From contig JBBRVP010000003.1 of assembly GCA_038246785.1 (NCBI GenBank), forward strand, positions 1-64,000: DNA of 64,000 nucleotides, read 5' to 3'. Positions 41,679-51,241 of this stretch are shown piece by piece (within the stretch, counting starts at the first letter, position 1; every line of letters begins with the position of its first letter). The DNA comes from JBBRVP01 sp038246785. Lineage in GTDB: Bacteria > Actinomycetota > Actinomycetes > Jiangellales > Jiangellaceae. The position numbers were made by a program, and so were the translations under genes. The notes below the pieces were generated by a model, which had not been told where the DNA came from, ran no database searches, and saw only the letters and a program-made list of their open reading frames with translations.

Positions 41679-43505
41679 ATGACCGACGTCCAGATGGAGT
41701 CCGATCCGCGGCTGGCCGAGCGTCCGTCCTCGGTGGCGAGGATGTTCCTCGACCGAGTCGCGGCCACCCCGCAGCGCGAGGCGTTCCGCTTCCCGCAGGG
41801 CGACGGCTGGGGCTCGCTGACCTGGGCAGAGACGGGCGAGCGGGTACGCCACCTGGCCGCCGGGCTGCTCGCCCTCGGCATCCGGCGCGAGCAACGCGTG
41901 GCCATCGCCTCCTCGACGCGCTTGGAGTGGCTGCTCGCCGACCTCGCGATCATCTGCTCGGGGGCGGCGACCACCACCGTCTACCCGTCGACGGCGCAGG
42001 AGGACGTGGGCTACATCGTGGCCGACTCCGGCTCCCGGCTCGTCTTCGCCGAGAACGCCACGCAGGTCGACAAGATCGCAGCCCGGCGCAGCGAGCTGCC
42101 GGAGGTGGTCAAGGTCGTCGTGTTCGACGGTGAGGCTGACGGCGACTGGGTGATGACCCTGGCCGAGCTGGAGGAACTCGGGCGTGCCCACCTCGCCGAG
42201 GACCCCGAGGCCGTCGAGCGCGCGGTTGCCGAGATCGGGCCGGAGGACCTCGCCACGCTGATCTACACCTCCGGCACCACGGGCCGCCCCAAGGGGGTCC
42301 GGCTCACCCATGACTGCTGGGTCTATGAGGGCGTCGCCATCGACGCACTCGGCATCCTGCGCCCGGACGACCTGCAGTATCTCTGGCTCCCGCTCGCCCA
42401 CTCCTTCGGCAAGGTTCTGGAGGCGGCCCAGCTGGCCATCGGCTTCGCCAGCGCGGTCGACGGCAACGTCGACCGCCTGGTCGACAACCTTGCCGTCGTC
42501 CGCCCCACGTTCATGGCCGGTGCGCCACGCATCTTCGAGAAGGTCCACGCGCGGGTCGTCACGATGACAGCCGCCGAGGGCGGTGCCAAGAAGAAGATCT
42601 TCGACTGGGCGTTTCGCGTCGGGCACCAGGTCTCTGCGCTGCGGCAGCAGGGCCAGCAGCCCTCCGGTCTGCTGGCGCTGCAGAACGCCGTCGCCGACCG
42701 GCTCGTCTTCTCCAAGATCAAGGGACGCTTCGGCGGGCGGCTGCGCTACTTCATCTCCGGCTCGGCGGCGCTCTCCCGCGAGATCGCCGAGTGGTTCCAC
42801 GCCGCCGGCATCCTCATCCTCGAGGGCTACGGCCTCACCGAGACCAGCGCGTTCTCCTTCGTCAACCGGCCCGAGCGCTGGCGCTTTGGCACGGTCGGCC
42901 TGCCGGCTCCCGGGACCGAGGTCAAGATCGCCGACGACGGTGAGATCCTCGTCCGCGGCCCCGGCGTCATGCGCGGCTACCACAACCTGCCCGAGCAGAC
43001 CGCGGAGACGCTCACCGAGGACGGGTGGCTGCGCACCGGCGACATCGGCGAGCTCCACGACGGGATGCTGCGCATCACCGACCGCAAGAAGGACCTCATC
43101 AAGACGAGCGGCGGGAAGTACGTCGCCCCGCAGGGCATCGAGGGCACCTTCAAGGCGGTCTGCCCGTATGCCAGCCAGATCGTCGTCCACGGCGACGGCC
43201 GCAACTACGTCGTCGCGCTCATCACCCTCGACGAGGACTCGATGACCTCGTGGGCCGAGCAGAACGGGATGGCCGGCCGGCCCTACGCGGAGCTGGTGGG
43301 CGATCCGCGGGTGCGCGAGATGGTGGAGGGCTACATCGACCAGCTCAACAGCAAGCTCAACCGCTGGGAGACCGTGAAGAAGTTCGAGATCCTGCCCGCT
43401 GACCTGACCGTCGAGGAGGGCGACCTCACCCCCAGCCTGAAGGTCAAGCGCAAGGCCGTCGAGCGCAAGCACTCCGACCTGCTCGACAAGCTCTACGCCG
43501 GCTGA
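41679..43505 (+). CDS. Long-chain fatty acyl-CoA synthetase
   Basis: AMP-binding enzyme that activates fatty acids to acyl-CoA. The 608-residue protein has the P loop YTSGTTGRPKG (about 196-206), the A5-type motif EGYGLTETSAF, and the C-terminal hinge GDIGELHDGMLRITDRKKDLIKTSGGKYVAP with KxxxGKY; it resembles mycobacterial FadD15-type enzymes. GGGAGG precedes the ATG. A palindrome and a strong hairpin follow its stop codon. Confidence 0.92.
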   Translation: MTDVQMESDPRLAERPSSVARMFLDRVAATPQREAFRFPQGDGWGSLTWAETGERVRHLAAGLLALGIRREQRVAIASSTRLEWLLADLAIICSGAATTTVYPSTAQEDVGYIVADSGSRLVFAENATQVDKIAARRSELPEVVKVVVFDGEADGDWVMTLAELEELGRAHLAEDPEAVERAVAEIGPEDLATLIYTSGTTGRPKGVRLTHDCWVYEGVAIDALGILRPDDLQYLWLPLAHSFGKVLEAAQLAIGFASAVDGNVDRLVDNLAVVRPTFMAGAPRIFEKVHARVVTMTAAEGGAKKKIFDWAFRVGHQVSALRQQGQQPSGLLALQNAVADRLVFSKIKGRFGGRLRYFISGSAALSREIAEWFHAAGILILEGYGLTETSAFSFVNRPERWRFGTVGLPAPGTEVKIADDGEILVRGPGVMRGYHNLPEQTAETLTEDGWLRTGDIGELHDGMLRITDRKKDLIKTSGGKYVAPQGIEGTFKAVCPYASQIVVHGDGRNYVVALITLDEDSMTSWAEQNGMAGRPYAELVGDPRVREMVEGYIDQLNSKLNRWETVKKFEILPADLTVEEGDLTPSLKVKRKAVERKHSDLLDKLYAG

Positions 43506-43508
43506 CCC

Positions 43509-43536
43509 GAGTTGATCACGTTAACGTGATCAACTC
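43509..43536. terminator. 28-nt perfect palindrome after acyl-CoA synthetase gene
   Basis: A 28-nt perfect palindrome, with the same 20-nt core as at 13174-13197, begins 4 nt after the TGA stop. It overlaps by six bases the left arm of the next hairpin, so the two RNA structures exclude each other. Confidence 0.7.
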
Positions 43537-43576
43537 CCCCTTCCCGCGTCCTGCAGGAGGCGGGAAGGGGGAGTTG
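43531..43576 (+). terminator. 17-bp hairpin before hemW
   Basis: CAACTCCCCCTTCCCGC (43531-43547) pairs perfectly with 43560-43576 across a 12-nt loop that itself contains CTGCAG. It is strong enough to be the real terminator; no T tract follows. The remaining 120 nt before hemW show no further structure. Confidence 0.75.
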
Positions 43577-43699
43577 GGCTCGCCAAGGCCGGGGTACGCC
43601 GCGACGGCGCTCGCGCGGACCAGCCACCCGGCGTGGTCCGGCGACGCCCTGGTTGAGCCCGGCGCCGTCACGACTCGCTGGCCGGGTGAAGATGGGTAG

Positions 43700-44950
43700 G
43701 TGCCCAGCGCCCCGCCGCCCGGAGAGCCGGCCCCCGCTGACGGCGCCCTGCCTGCCTCGGCGCTGGCCGCCCCCGCGTCGACGCACAACGCCGACCGCCC
43801 GTTCGGCGTCTACATTCACGTGCCGTTCTGCCGCACCCGTTGCGGCTACTGCGACTTCAACACCTATACGGCGCAGGAGCTGGGGGAGGCCTCGGGGGCG
43901 AGCCGGACTACCTGGGCCGATGCCGCGATCGCCGAGGTGCGGCTGGCCCGCCGCGTCCTGGGCGAGGCCGCCGACCAACGCCGCCCCGCTCGCACGGTGT
44001 TCTTCGGCGGCGGCACCCCGACCCTGCTGCCCCCCGCGGACCTGGGCCGCGTGCTGCGCGCCGTACGCGACGAGCTCGGACTCCTCGACGACGCCGAGGT
44101 CAGCATCGAGGCCAACCCCGACACCGTCGACGACGAGCGCCTGGACGAGCTGCGCGCCCAGGGCGTGACCCGGGTCTCCTTCGGCATGCAGTCCGCGGTG
44201 CCGCACGTGCTGGCCACGCTCGACCGCACCCACGAACCGGCCGGCGTTGCCCGCGCCGTCTCCGGCGCCCGTGCCGCCGGCTTCGCCGGCGTCAGCCTCG
44301 ACCTCATCTACGGCACGCCGGGGGAGAGTGTCGCCGACTGGCGGCGCAGTCTGGACGAAGCGCTGTCCTACCAGCCCGACCACCTCTCGGCGTACGCCCT
44401 CATCGTCGAGGACGGCACCCGGCTCGCGGCGGATGTGCGCCGCGGGCTGCTGCCGCCGCCCGACGAGGACGATCTCGCCGACAAATACGAGCTCGCCGAC
44501 GGGCTGCTCGGCGCCGCGGGCATGCAGTGGTACGAGGTCTCCAACTGGGCCAGCGACGACACCCAGCACTGCCGGCACAACGAGCTCTACTGGACCGGTG
44601 CGGACTGGTGGGGCATCGGCCCCGGCGCGCACAGCCACGTCGACGGGACGCGTTGGTGGAACCTCCGGCATCCCGCGGCCTGGGCCGCCCGGCTGGCCGA
44701 CGGCGCCAGCCCCGCGCAGGCCCGCGAGGTCCTGGGACAGCACGACCGCCGCGTCGAGCGGGTGTTGCTGGAGATCCGGCGGCGGTCCGGTATGCCGCTC
44801 GACCTGCTCGACGAGCCCGGACGGGCGGCCGCCGCGCAGGCGGTGGCCGACGGGCTCGCCGAGCCCGCGGCGTTGGCCGCCGACCGGCTCGTGCTCACGC
44901 TGCGGGGCCGCCTGCTCGCCGACGCGGTCGTCCGGTCGTTGCTGTCGTAA
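43700..44950 (+). CDS. hemW: Radical SAM heme chaperone / coproporphyrinogen dehydrogenase-like HemW
   Basis: The 416-residue protein has the SAM cluster motif C44-RTR-C48-GY-C51 in PFCRTRCGYCDFN, and GGGTPTLLP, EANPDTV, FGMQSAVPHVLATLDRTH. Members named HemN from sequence usually lack coproporphyrinogen oxidase activity and insert heme instead; the CxxxCxxC form without the extra Cys of true HemN favours HemW. GTG 43700. It sits before hrcA-dnaJ, the common order. Its TAA is three nt from the convergent DUF4870 gene stop. Confidence 0.93.
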   Translation: MPSAPPPGEPAPADGALPASALAAPASTHNADRPFGVYIHVPFCRTRCGYCDFNTYTAQELGEASGASRTTWADAAIAEVRLARRVLGEAADQRRPARTVFFGGGTPTLLPPADLGRVLRAVRDELGLLDDAEVSIEANPDTVDDERLDELRAQGVTRVSFGMQSAVPHVLATLDRTHEPAGVARAVSGARAAGFAGVSLDLIYGTPGESVADWRRSLDEALSYQPDHLSAYALIVEDGTRLAADVRRGLLPPPDEDDLADKYELADGLLGAAGMQWYEVSNWASDDTQHCRHNELYWTGADWWGIGPGAHSHVDGTRWWNLRHPAAWAARLADGASPAQAREVLGQHDRRVERVLLEIRRRSGMPLDLLDEPGRAAAAQAVADGLAEPAALAADRLVLTLRGRLLADAVVRSLLS

Positions 44951-44953
44951 CCG

Positions 44954-45508
44954 CTACTTCACCAGCCGCAGCGTCAGCGGGTAGCGATAGTCCTCGCCGC
45001 GGTTGGCGGCGAAGGTGGCCAGCAGAACGACGACGAGCCAGAACACGCCGTAGACCAGGCCGAGCGGGATCACGACGATGAGGGCCACGCCGAGGGTCAG
45101 CAGGGTGAGCAGGCCGGCGGCCGCGCCGAGCAGCAGCCCGGTGATCTGGAAGTTCAGCGACTCCACCGCGTGGCGGCGCACCCAGGCCGACCGGTTGCCG
45201 TAGGCGAGCAGCACGATCAGCGGGGCCAGGAAGGCCATCGCCACGAGCATCGCCGGCAGCGCGAGCACGTGCGCCATCGCCGCCCAGGTTCGCTCCTGGT
45301 CCGGACTCAGCGGGTCTGCCGTTGCCGGTAAGGCGCGGGGAGGATGCTGCGCGTACGGCGGCTCCGCGTACGGCGGCTCCGCGTACGGCGCCGGCCCTGG
45401 CTCGGCCTGCTCCGCCTGCTGGGCCTGCTCGATCTGCTCGATCTGCTCGATCTGCTCGGTCTGTTGGGCCGGCTCGGTCTGCTCGGGCTGCTGCGGCTGT
45501 TCACTCAT
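44954..45508 (-). CDS. DUF4870 membrane protein
   Basis: The 184-residue protein has a Gln/Glu/Pro-rich cytosolic N-terminus with internal repeats (EQIEQIEQIEQ, then PYAEPPYAEPPYA) and about three membrane helices beginning after the DUF4870 opening DQERTWAAMAHVLALPAML, with AWVRRHAVESLNFQIT. ATG 45508 is the start that puts the domain in usual register; the ORF reads on upstream through repeats. Function unknown. Confidence 0.85.
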   Translation of the reverse strand: MSEQPQQPEQTEPAQQTEQIEQIEQIEQAQQAEQAEPGPAPYAEPPYAEPPYAQHPPRALPATADPLSPDQERTWAAMAHVLALPAMLVAMAFLAPLIVLLAYGNRSAWVRRHAVESLNFQITGLLLGAAAGLLTLLTLGVALIVVIPLGLVYGVFWLVVVLLATFAANRGEDYRYPLTLRLVK

Positions 45509-45620
45509 GTCGGCCAGTGTGGCTCCACACCGCTCGCGCGTCAGCGGACTGACGGCGATCCCCGGGTCGGGCCAGGGTCGGGCCGGGGACTTCCCCGACC
45601 CGGCCGGCTCCGCCTGGGCT

Positions 45621-45680
45621 GCCGCCGCCCCCACAGGGGGCGGCCGCGCGGCCGCCGCCCCCACAGGGGGCGGCCGCGCG
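45621..45680. repeat. Two identical 30-bp tandem repeats upstream of hrcA
   Basis: Units 45621-45650 and 45651-45680 are identical, each with the palindromic CCGCCCCCACAGGGGGCGG that can form a hairpin. They end 18 nt before the CIRCE operator. Confidence 0.9.
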
Positions 45681-45692
45681 GCCCCTGCGCCG

Positions 45693-45698
45693 TAGACT
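45693..45698 (+). promoter_or_regulatory. hrcA -10 box
   Basis: TAGACT ends on the first base of the CIRCE left arm, so HrcA bound to CIRCE would block the promoter. Confidence 0.5.
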
Positions 45699-45724
45699 TG
45701 GCACTCATTCGCCCGGAGTGCCAA
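45698..45724. promoter_or_regulatory. CIRCE operator for HrcA
   Basis: TTGGCACTC-N9-GAGTGCCAA (45698-45706 and 45716-45724) is a perfect 9-bp inverted repeat differing from the consensus TTAGCACTC in one base per arm. Located 40 nt before hrcA, it implies autoregulation of hrcA-dnaJ and heat-shock induction. Confidence 0.95.
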
Positions 45725-45764
45725 GCGGGCCGACCGGGCGGCGTATGCGATGGAGGTGGAGCCG

Positions 45765-46787
45765 GTGTCCCTCGACGAGCGCAAGCTGGGCGTGCTGCGG
45801 GCCATCGTCGAGGACTACGTCGCCACCCAGGAGCCGGTCGGGTCCAAGAGCCTCGTGGAGCGGCACCACCTCGACGTCTCCCCGGCCACGATCCGCAACG
45901 ACATGGCGGTCTTGGAGGAGGAGGGCCTCATCGCCCAGCCGCACACCAGCGCCGGGCGGGTCCCCACCGAGAAGGGCTACCGCCTCTTCGTCGACCGGCT
46001 CTCGGGGGTCAAGCCGCTGTCGGGCGCCGAGCGCCGGGCCATTTCGACGTTCCTGGGCGGTGCCGTCGAGCTCGACGACGTGCTGACCCGCACGGTGCGA
46101 CTGCTCGCCCAGCTGACCCGGCAGGTGGCGGTCGTGCAGTACCCCTCGCTCACCCGCTCCACCGTCCACCACGTCGAGCTGGTGCCGCTCGCTCCGTCCC
46201 GCGCCCTGATGGTGATCATCACCGACGCCGGGCGGGTGGAGCAGCGGATGGTCGAGCTGGGCGCCCCGGTCGACGACGCCCTGCTCTCCGAGCTGAAGCA
46301 TCGGCTCAACGCCGCGGCCCGCGGCAGGCGCCTGGCTGACCTCGTCGTCGGGCTGTCCGAGCTGCCGGACGGCTTCGCCGCCGAGCAGCGGCCGGCGGCG
46401 GCAGCGGCCTCGGCCGCGCTGCTGGAGACCATGGGGGAGCGTCACGAGGAGCGGGTGGCCGTGGCCGGCACGGCCAACCTCGCCGCCTTCGCCACCGACT
46501 TCGACGTCTCGCTCAAGCCCGTGCTCGAGGCCCTCGAGGAGCAAGTTGTGCTGCTGCGGCTGCTCGGTGAGGCGACGAGCCCGTCTACCCTCACCGTGCG
46601 CATCGGTTCGGAGAACCAGCTCTCCGGGCTGTCCGGCGCCTCCGTCGTCTCGGTCGGCTACGGCCCCGGCGACCATGCGCTGGCCACGATGGGTGTCGTG
46701 GGTCCGACCCGGATGGACTACCCGGGCGCGATGTCCGCCGTACGGGCAGTCGCCCGCTACGTCTCCCAGATCCTGGCAGGGAACTGA
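45765..46787 (+). CDS. hrcA: Heat-inducible transcription repressor HrcA
   Basis: Represses chaperone genes at CIRCE sites. The 340-residue protein has an N-terminal winged helix (LRAIVEDYVATQEPVGSKSLVER and SPATIRNDMAVLEEEGLIAQPHTSAGRVPTEKGYRLFVD) and a GAF-like central domain ending in SVVSVGYGPGDHALATMGVVGPTRMDYPGAM. GTG 45765 is chosen over ATG 45750 because GGAGGTGGA precedes it and this matches the family N-terminus. Followed 3 nt later by dnaJ. Confidence 0.95.
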   Translation: MSLDERKLGVLRAIVEDYVATQEPVGSKSLVERHHLDVSPATIRNDMAVLEEEGLIAQPHTSAGRVPTEKGYRLFVDRLSGVKPLSGAERRAISTFLGGAVELDDVLTRTVRLLAQLTRQVAVVQYPSLTRSTVHHVELVPLAPSRALMVIITDAGRVEQRMVELGAPVDDALLSELKHRLNAAARGRRLADLVVGLSELPDGFAAEQRPAAAAASAALLETMGERHEERVAVAGTANLAAFATDFDVSLKPVLEALEEQVVLLRLLGEATSPSTLTVRIGSENQLSGLSGASVVSVGYGPGDHALATMGVVGPTRMDYPGAMSAVRAVARYVSQILAGN

Positions 46788-46790
46788 CCG

Positions 46791-47921
46791 GTGCCCACCG
46801 ACTACTACGCCGTCCTCGGCGTGCGCCGCGACGCCACGCCGGAGGAGATCAAGAAGGCCTACCGCCGGCTCGCCCGCGAGCTGCACCCCGACGTCAACCC
46901 CGACCCGGCGACCCAGGAGCGGTTCAAGGAGGTCACGGCGGCCTACGAGGTCCTCACCGACCCGCAGAAGCGGGAGCTGTTCGACCTCGGCGGCGACCCG
47001 ATGGCTGCCAACGGCGGGGCTCCCGGCGGCTTCGGCGCCGGGTTCACCTTCACCGACATCATGGACGCGTTCTTCGGCGCGGGCGGCCAGCGGGGCCCGC
47101 GCACCCGCGCCCGCCGCGGCCAGGACGCCCTCGTCCGCGTCTCGATCGACCTGGCCGGCGCGGCATTCGGCGCCACCAAGGACCTCATGGTCGACACCGC
47201 GGTCACGTGCGGCACCTGCGGCGGAGCCGGCACCTCGCCCGGCGTCGAGTTCGTCACCTGCGACGTCTGCCGGGGCCGCGGCGAGGTCAGCCACGTGCAG
47301 CGCTCGTTCCTCGGGCAGGTGATGACCTCTCGGCCCTGCCCGCAGTGCGGGGGCTTCGGCACGGTCAACCCGCGCCCGTGCGCCGAGTGCGCGGGCGACG
47401 GCCGGGTGCGCACCCGGCGTACGCTCACCATCCGCATCCCGGCCGGCGTCGACTCCGGCACCCGGATCCAGCTCGCCGGGCAGGGCGAGGTGGGGCCACT
47501 GGGTGGTCCGGCGGCCGACCTGTACGTCGAGGTCGACGTCGCACCGCACCCGGTATTCAGCCGCCGCGGCGACGACCTGCACTGCACGGTCGACCTGCCG
47601 ATGACCGCGGCTGCCCTCGGCACGAGCATCGAGCTCGAGCTGCTCGACGGCGAGGTCGGCACGGTCGACGTACGACCCGGCGCCCAGCACGGCCAGGTCG
47701 TCACCCTCGCCGGCAACGGCACCGCCCGGCTGCGCGGCAGTGGGCGCGGCGACCTGCTCATCCACCTCGACGTGGCCACGCCGACCCGCCTCGACGCCCG
47801 GCAGGAGGAGCTGCTCCGCGAGCTCGCCATGCTGCGCGACGAGGAGCGCCCGGCCGGCCGCGTCGGGTCGGGGGCCCGACCGACGGTCTTCAGCAAGCTG
47901 CGCGACGCCTTCTGGGGCTGA
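46791..47921 (+). CDS. dnaJ: Chaperone DnaJ
   Basis: J-domain cochaperone of DnaK. The 376-residue protein has the J domain with HPD (H32-P-D34), a Gly/Phe region including GGFGAGFTF, four zinc repeats (CGTCGGAG, CDVCRGRG, CPQCGGFG, CAECAGDG) and the C-terminal substrate domain. This is the HrcA-linked second DnaJ (DnaJ2) of actinobacteria. Confidence 0.96.
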   Translation: MPTDYYAVLGVRRDATPEEIKKAYRRLARELHPDVNPDPATQERFKEVTAAYEVLTDPQKRELFDLGGDPMAANGGAPGGFGAGFTFTDIMDAFFGAGGQRGPRTRARRGQDALVRVSIDLAGAAFGATKDLMVDTAVTCGTCGGAGTSPGVEFVTCDVCRGRGEVSHVQRSFLGQVMTSRPCPQCGGFGTVNPRPCAECAGDGRVRTRRTLTIRIPAGVDSGTRIQLAGQGEVGPLGGPAADLYVEVDVAPHPVFSRRGDDLHCTVDLPMTAAALGTSIELELLDGEVGTVDVRPGAQHGQVVTLAGNGTARLRGSGRGDLLIHLDVATPTRLDARQEELLRELAMLRDEERPAGRVGSGARPTVFSKLRDAFWG

Positions 47922-48027
47922 GCTGCGACGCCGGCGGCGGGGACTGCACGTCGAGCAGTCGCTCACCGTGCGGTCCCTGGGTGCCTAGGATCGGATCGAA
48001 TCGGATCGGCGACGGGGAGGGCTGCGC

Positions 48028-48372
48028 ATGGTCGACGGGTGCTTGTTCTGCGGTGTCGTGTCCGGCGACATCCCCGCCGACGTGGTGGCCGAGACGGATT
48101 TCACGGTCGCCTTCCGCGACATCGCGCCCAAGGCCCCCGTCCACGTGCTCGTCGTGCCGCGTGAGCACCACAGCGACCTTGCGACGCTGACCGACGACGA
48201 CCCGCAGCTGGCCGGCCGGCTGGTCGCCGACGCGGTCGCGGCCGCGCGAGGCGAGGGCCTGGACGGCCGCTTCCGTCTCGTCGTCAACACCGGGGCCGAG
48301 ACCGGCCAGTCGGTCTTCCACGTCCACCTGCACGTGCTGGGCGGCCGGCCGTTCGCGTGGCCGCCGGGGTGA
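48028..48372 (+). CDS. HIT-family nucleotide-binding protein
   Basis: The 114-residue protein has DGCLFCGVVSGDIPADVV and the histidine triad H98-V-H100-L-H102-V, placing it with the Hint branch of nucleotide phosphoramidases. GTGA overlap with the following transporter. Confidence 0.95.
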   Translation: MVDGCLFCGVVSGDIPADVVAETDFTVAFRDIAPKAPVHVLVVPREHHSDLATLTDDDPQLAGRLVADAVAAARGEGLDGRFRLVVNTGAETGQSVFHVHLHVLGGRPFAWPPG

Positions 48373-49664
48373 GCGACGCAGCGGTGAAGCGAACGAGCGC
48401 AGTGCGCAGCGCGTGGCGCGAGCGCGAGGTCCGCGGCCTGCTCGCCGCTCAGATCACGAGCGAGGTCGGGGACCAGTTCGCCCGGGTCGCGGTTACCCTG
48501 CTCGTCCTCCAGCGGGCCGGCTCGACGCTGCTGGCGGCGCTGGTGCTCGCCCTGTCCTACGTCCCCTCGGTCGCCGGGGGGTTCCTGCTCGGCACGCTCG
48601 CCGACCGGCTGCCGCGGCGCAACCTCATGGTGGCCTGCGACCTGCTCCGTGCAGTCGTCGTGGTGGCCCTGGCCCCGGTGGTGCTCCACGCCCCGCTGTG
48701 GGTGCCGTTCGTGGCGCTGCTGGTGGTGGAGTTCGTCTCGGTGCCGTTCGATGCCGCGCGCAGTGCCACCTGGCCCGACGTGGTGCCCGAGCCGGACCGT
48801 CTGCAAGCCGCGATTGGTGTGTCGCGCACGCTGCAGCAGGTGAGCCTCGTCGTCGGGCTGGCACTCGGCGGTGTCCTGGTCGCTACCGTCTCGCCGGGCG
48901 TCGCGCTGTACGTCGACGCGGCGACGTTCGTGGTCTCGGCGGGCGTCCTCCTGCGCACGCTGCGCCACCGGGCACGACCCGCCGGAGGGGAGCCCGAGCG
49001 CTGGCTGCGCTCGATCCGCTCTGGCGCCCGGGCGGTCGTGACCGAACCGGCCCGGCGCGCACTCATCGTCCTGGGCTGGCTCGTCGGCGCGTTCGCGATC
49101 ACCCCGGAGGCCGTCGCGCTCACCTACGCCGGCCAGCACGGTATGCCCGGTGCCGGTGGACTGCTGCTGGCCGCGGTACCGCTCGGTGGCGCCGTCGGCG
49201 CCGCGGTGGTGTCCACCCGGTCGCCGCAGGTCGCCGTGCGTTGGCTGCTGCCGGCGGTGACGGCTTCCTGCGTCCCGTTGGTGCTGACGTGGTTGGACCC
49301 AGGGGTCAGCGGCGCCCTCGCGCTCTGGGTGGTCGCCGGTTTCTTCCAGGGCCTCGTCCTGCCGACGATCATGGTGGCGGTCAACCTGGCGACGCCCGCG
49401 GCTCTCCGCGGCCGGGTGGCCGCCCTCGCCGGGGCCGGCTTCGCGCTGCTCTCCGGGCTGGGGCTTGCCGCGGCCGGCGCCCTGACCGACGCGTGGAGCC
49501 CGCAGGCCGCCGTCGGCGCGGCTGGTGTCGTGGGCCTCGCCGTGGCCGCTGCCGCGGCCCTGCTGTGGCCGCGCGACGAATTGGCTGCGCTCGTCGCGGG
49601 AGGCCCGCCGCACGTGCGCCCCGCCCCGGCGCAGCCGGGCGGACCTGCGGTGCCGCCCGGCTAG
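48369..49664 (+). CDS. MFS transporter
   Basis: The 431-residue protein has about ten to twelve hydrophobic segments and the MFS loop between helices 2 and 3 (GTLADRLPRRNLMV), with the enterobactin-exporter-like MFS (MFS_3) pattern typical of unknown efflux proteins. Substrate cannot be assigned. GTG 48369 overlaps the HIT gene stop. Confidence 0.88.
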   Translation: MSDAAVKRTSAVRSAWREREVRGLLAAQITSEVGDQFARVAVTLLVLQRAGSTLLAALVLALSYVPSVAGGFLLGTLADRLPRRNLMVACDLLRAVVVVALAPVVLHAPLWVPFVALLVVEFVSVPFDAARSATWPDVVPEPDRLQAAIGVSRTLQQVSLVVGLALGGVLVATVSPGVALYVDAATFVVSAGVLLRTLRHRARPAGGEPERWLRSIRSGARAVVTEPARRALIVLGWLVGAFAITPEAVALTYAGQHGMPGAGGLLLAAVPLGGAVGAAVVSTRSPQVAVRWLLPAVTASCVPLVLTWLDPGVSGALALWVVAGFFQGLVLPTIMVAVNLATPAALRGRVAALAGAGFALLSGLGLAAAGALTDAWSPQAAVGAAGVVGLAVAAAAALLWPRDELAALVAGGPPHVRPAPAQPGGPAVPPG

Positions 49665-49752
49665 CATGCGTACGGCACCCGCTGGACACCCCGGCGCACC
49701 CGCGGCACCCGAGACCGAGAGGCAGGCGCACCAGGCCCGTCGTGGCCGACCC

Positions 49753-50778
<1,026 letters not shown>

Positions 50779-50791
50779 CCGCGAGGGAGCC

Positions 50792-51241
50792 GTGAGCATC
50801 GAGGTCCGCAACGAGACGACCGTACGCCTCGACGAGTACGCCCTCGTCGAGCTGGCCCGCTTCGTCCTGGACACGCTGGGGATCCACCCGCAGGCCGAGC
50901 TCTCGATCGCGCTGTTCGACGCCGCAGCCATGGAACAGCTGCACCTGCAGTGGATGGACGAACCCGGACCGACCGATGTCCTGTCGATTCCCATGGACGA
51001 GCTGCGCCCCACGCCCGACGGGGAGGACCCGGAGCCCGGCGTGCTCGGTGACGTCGTCCTCTGCCCCGAGATCGCCGCCCGGCAAGCCGCGGAGGCGGGG
51101 CACTCCACCGCCGACGAGCTCGCGTTGCTGACGACGCACGGCATCCTCCACCTGCTCGGCTACGAACACGCCGACGCCGAGGAGCAGGCGGAGATGTTCC
51201 GGCTGCAGGAGCGGCTGCTCGCCGCCTGGCGCCGCCGATGA
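50792..51241 (+). CDS. ybeY: rRNA maturation endoribonuclease YbeY
   Basis: Single-strand endoribonuclease for 16S 3'-end processing and ribosome quality control. The 149-residue protein has the metal-binding HGILHLLGYEH (H116, H120, H126). GTG start; the stop overlaps the ATG of the next gene. Confidence 0.95.
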   Translation: MSIEVRNETTVRLDEYALVELARFVLDTLGIHPQAELSIALFDAAAMEQLHLQWMDEPGPTDVLSIPMDELRPTPDGEDPEPGVLGDVVLCPEIAARQAAEAGHSTADELALLTTHGILHLLGYEHADAEEQAEMFRLQERLLAAWRRR

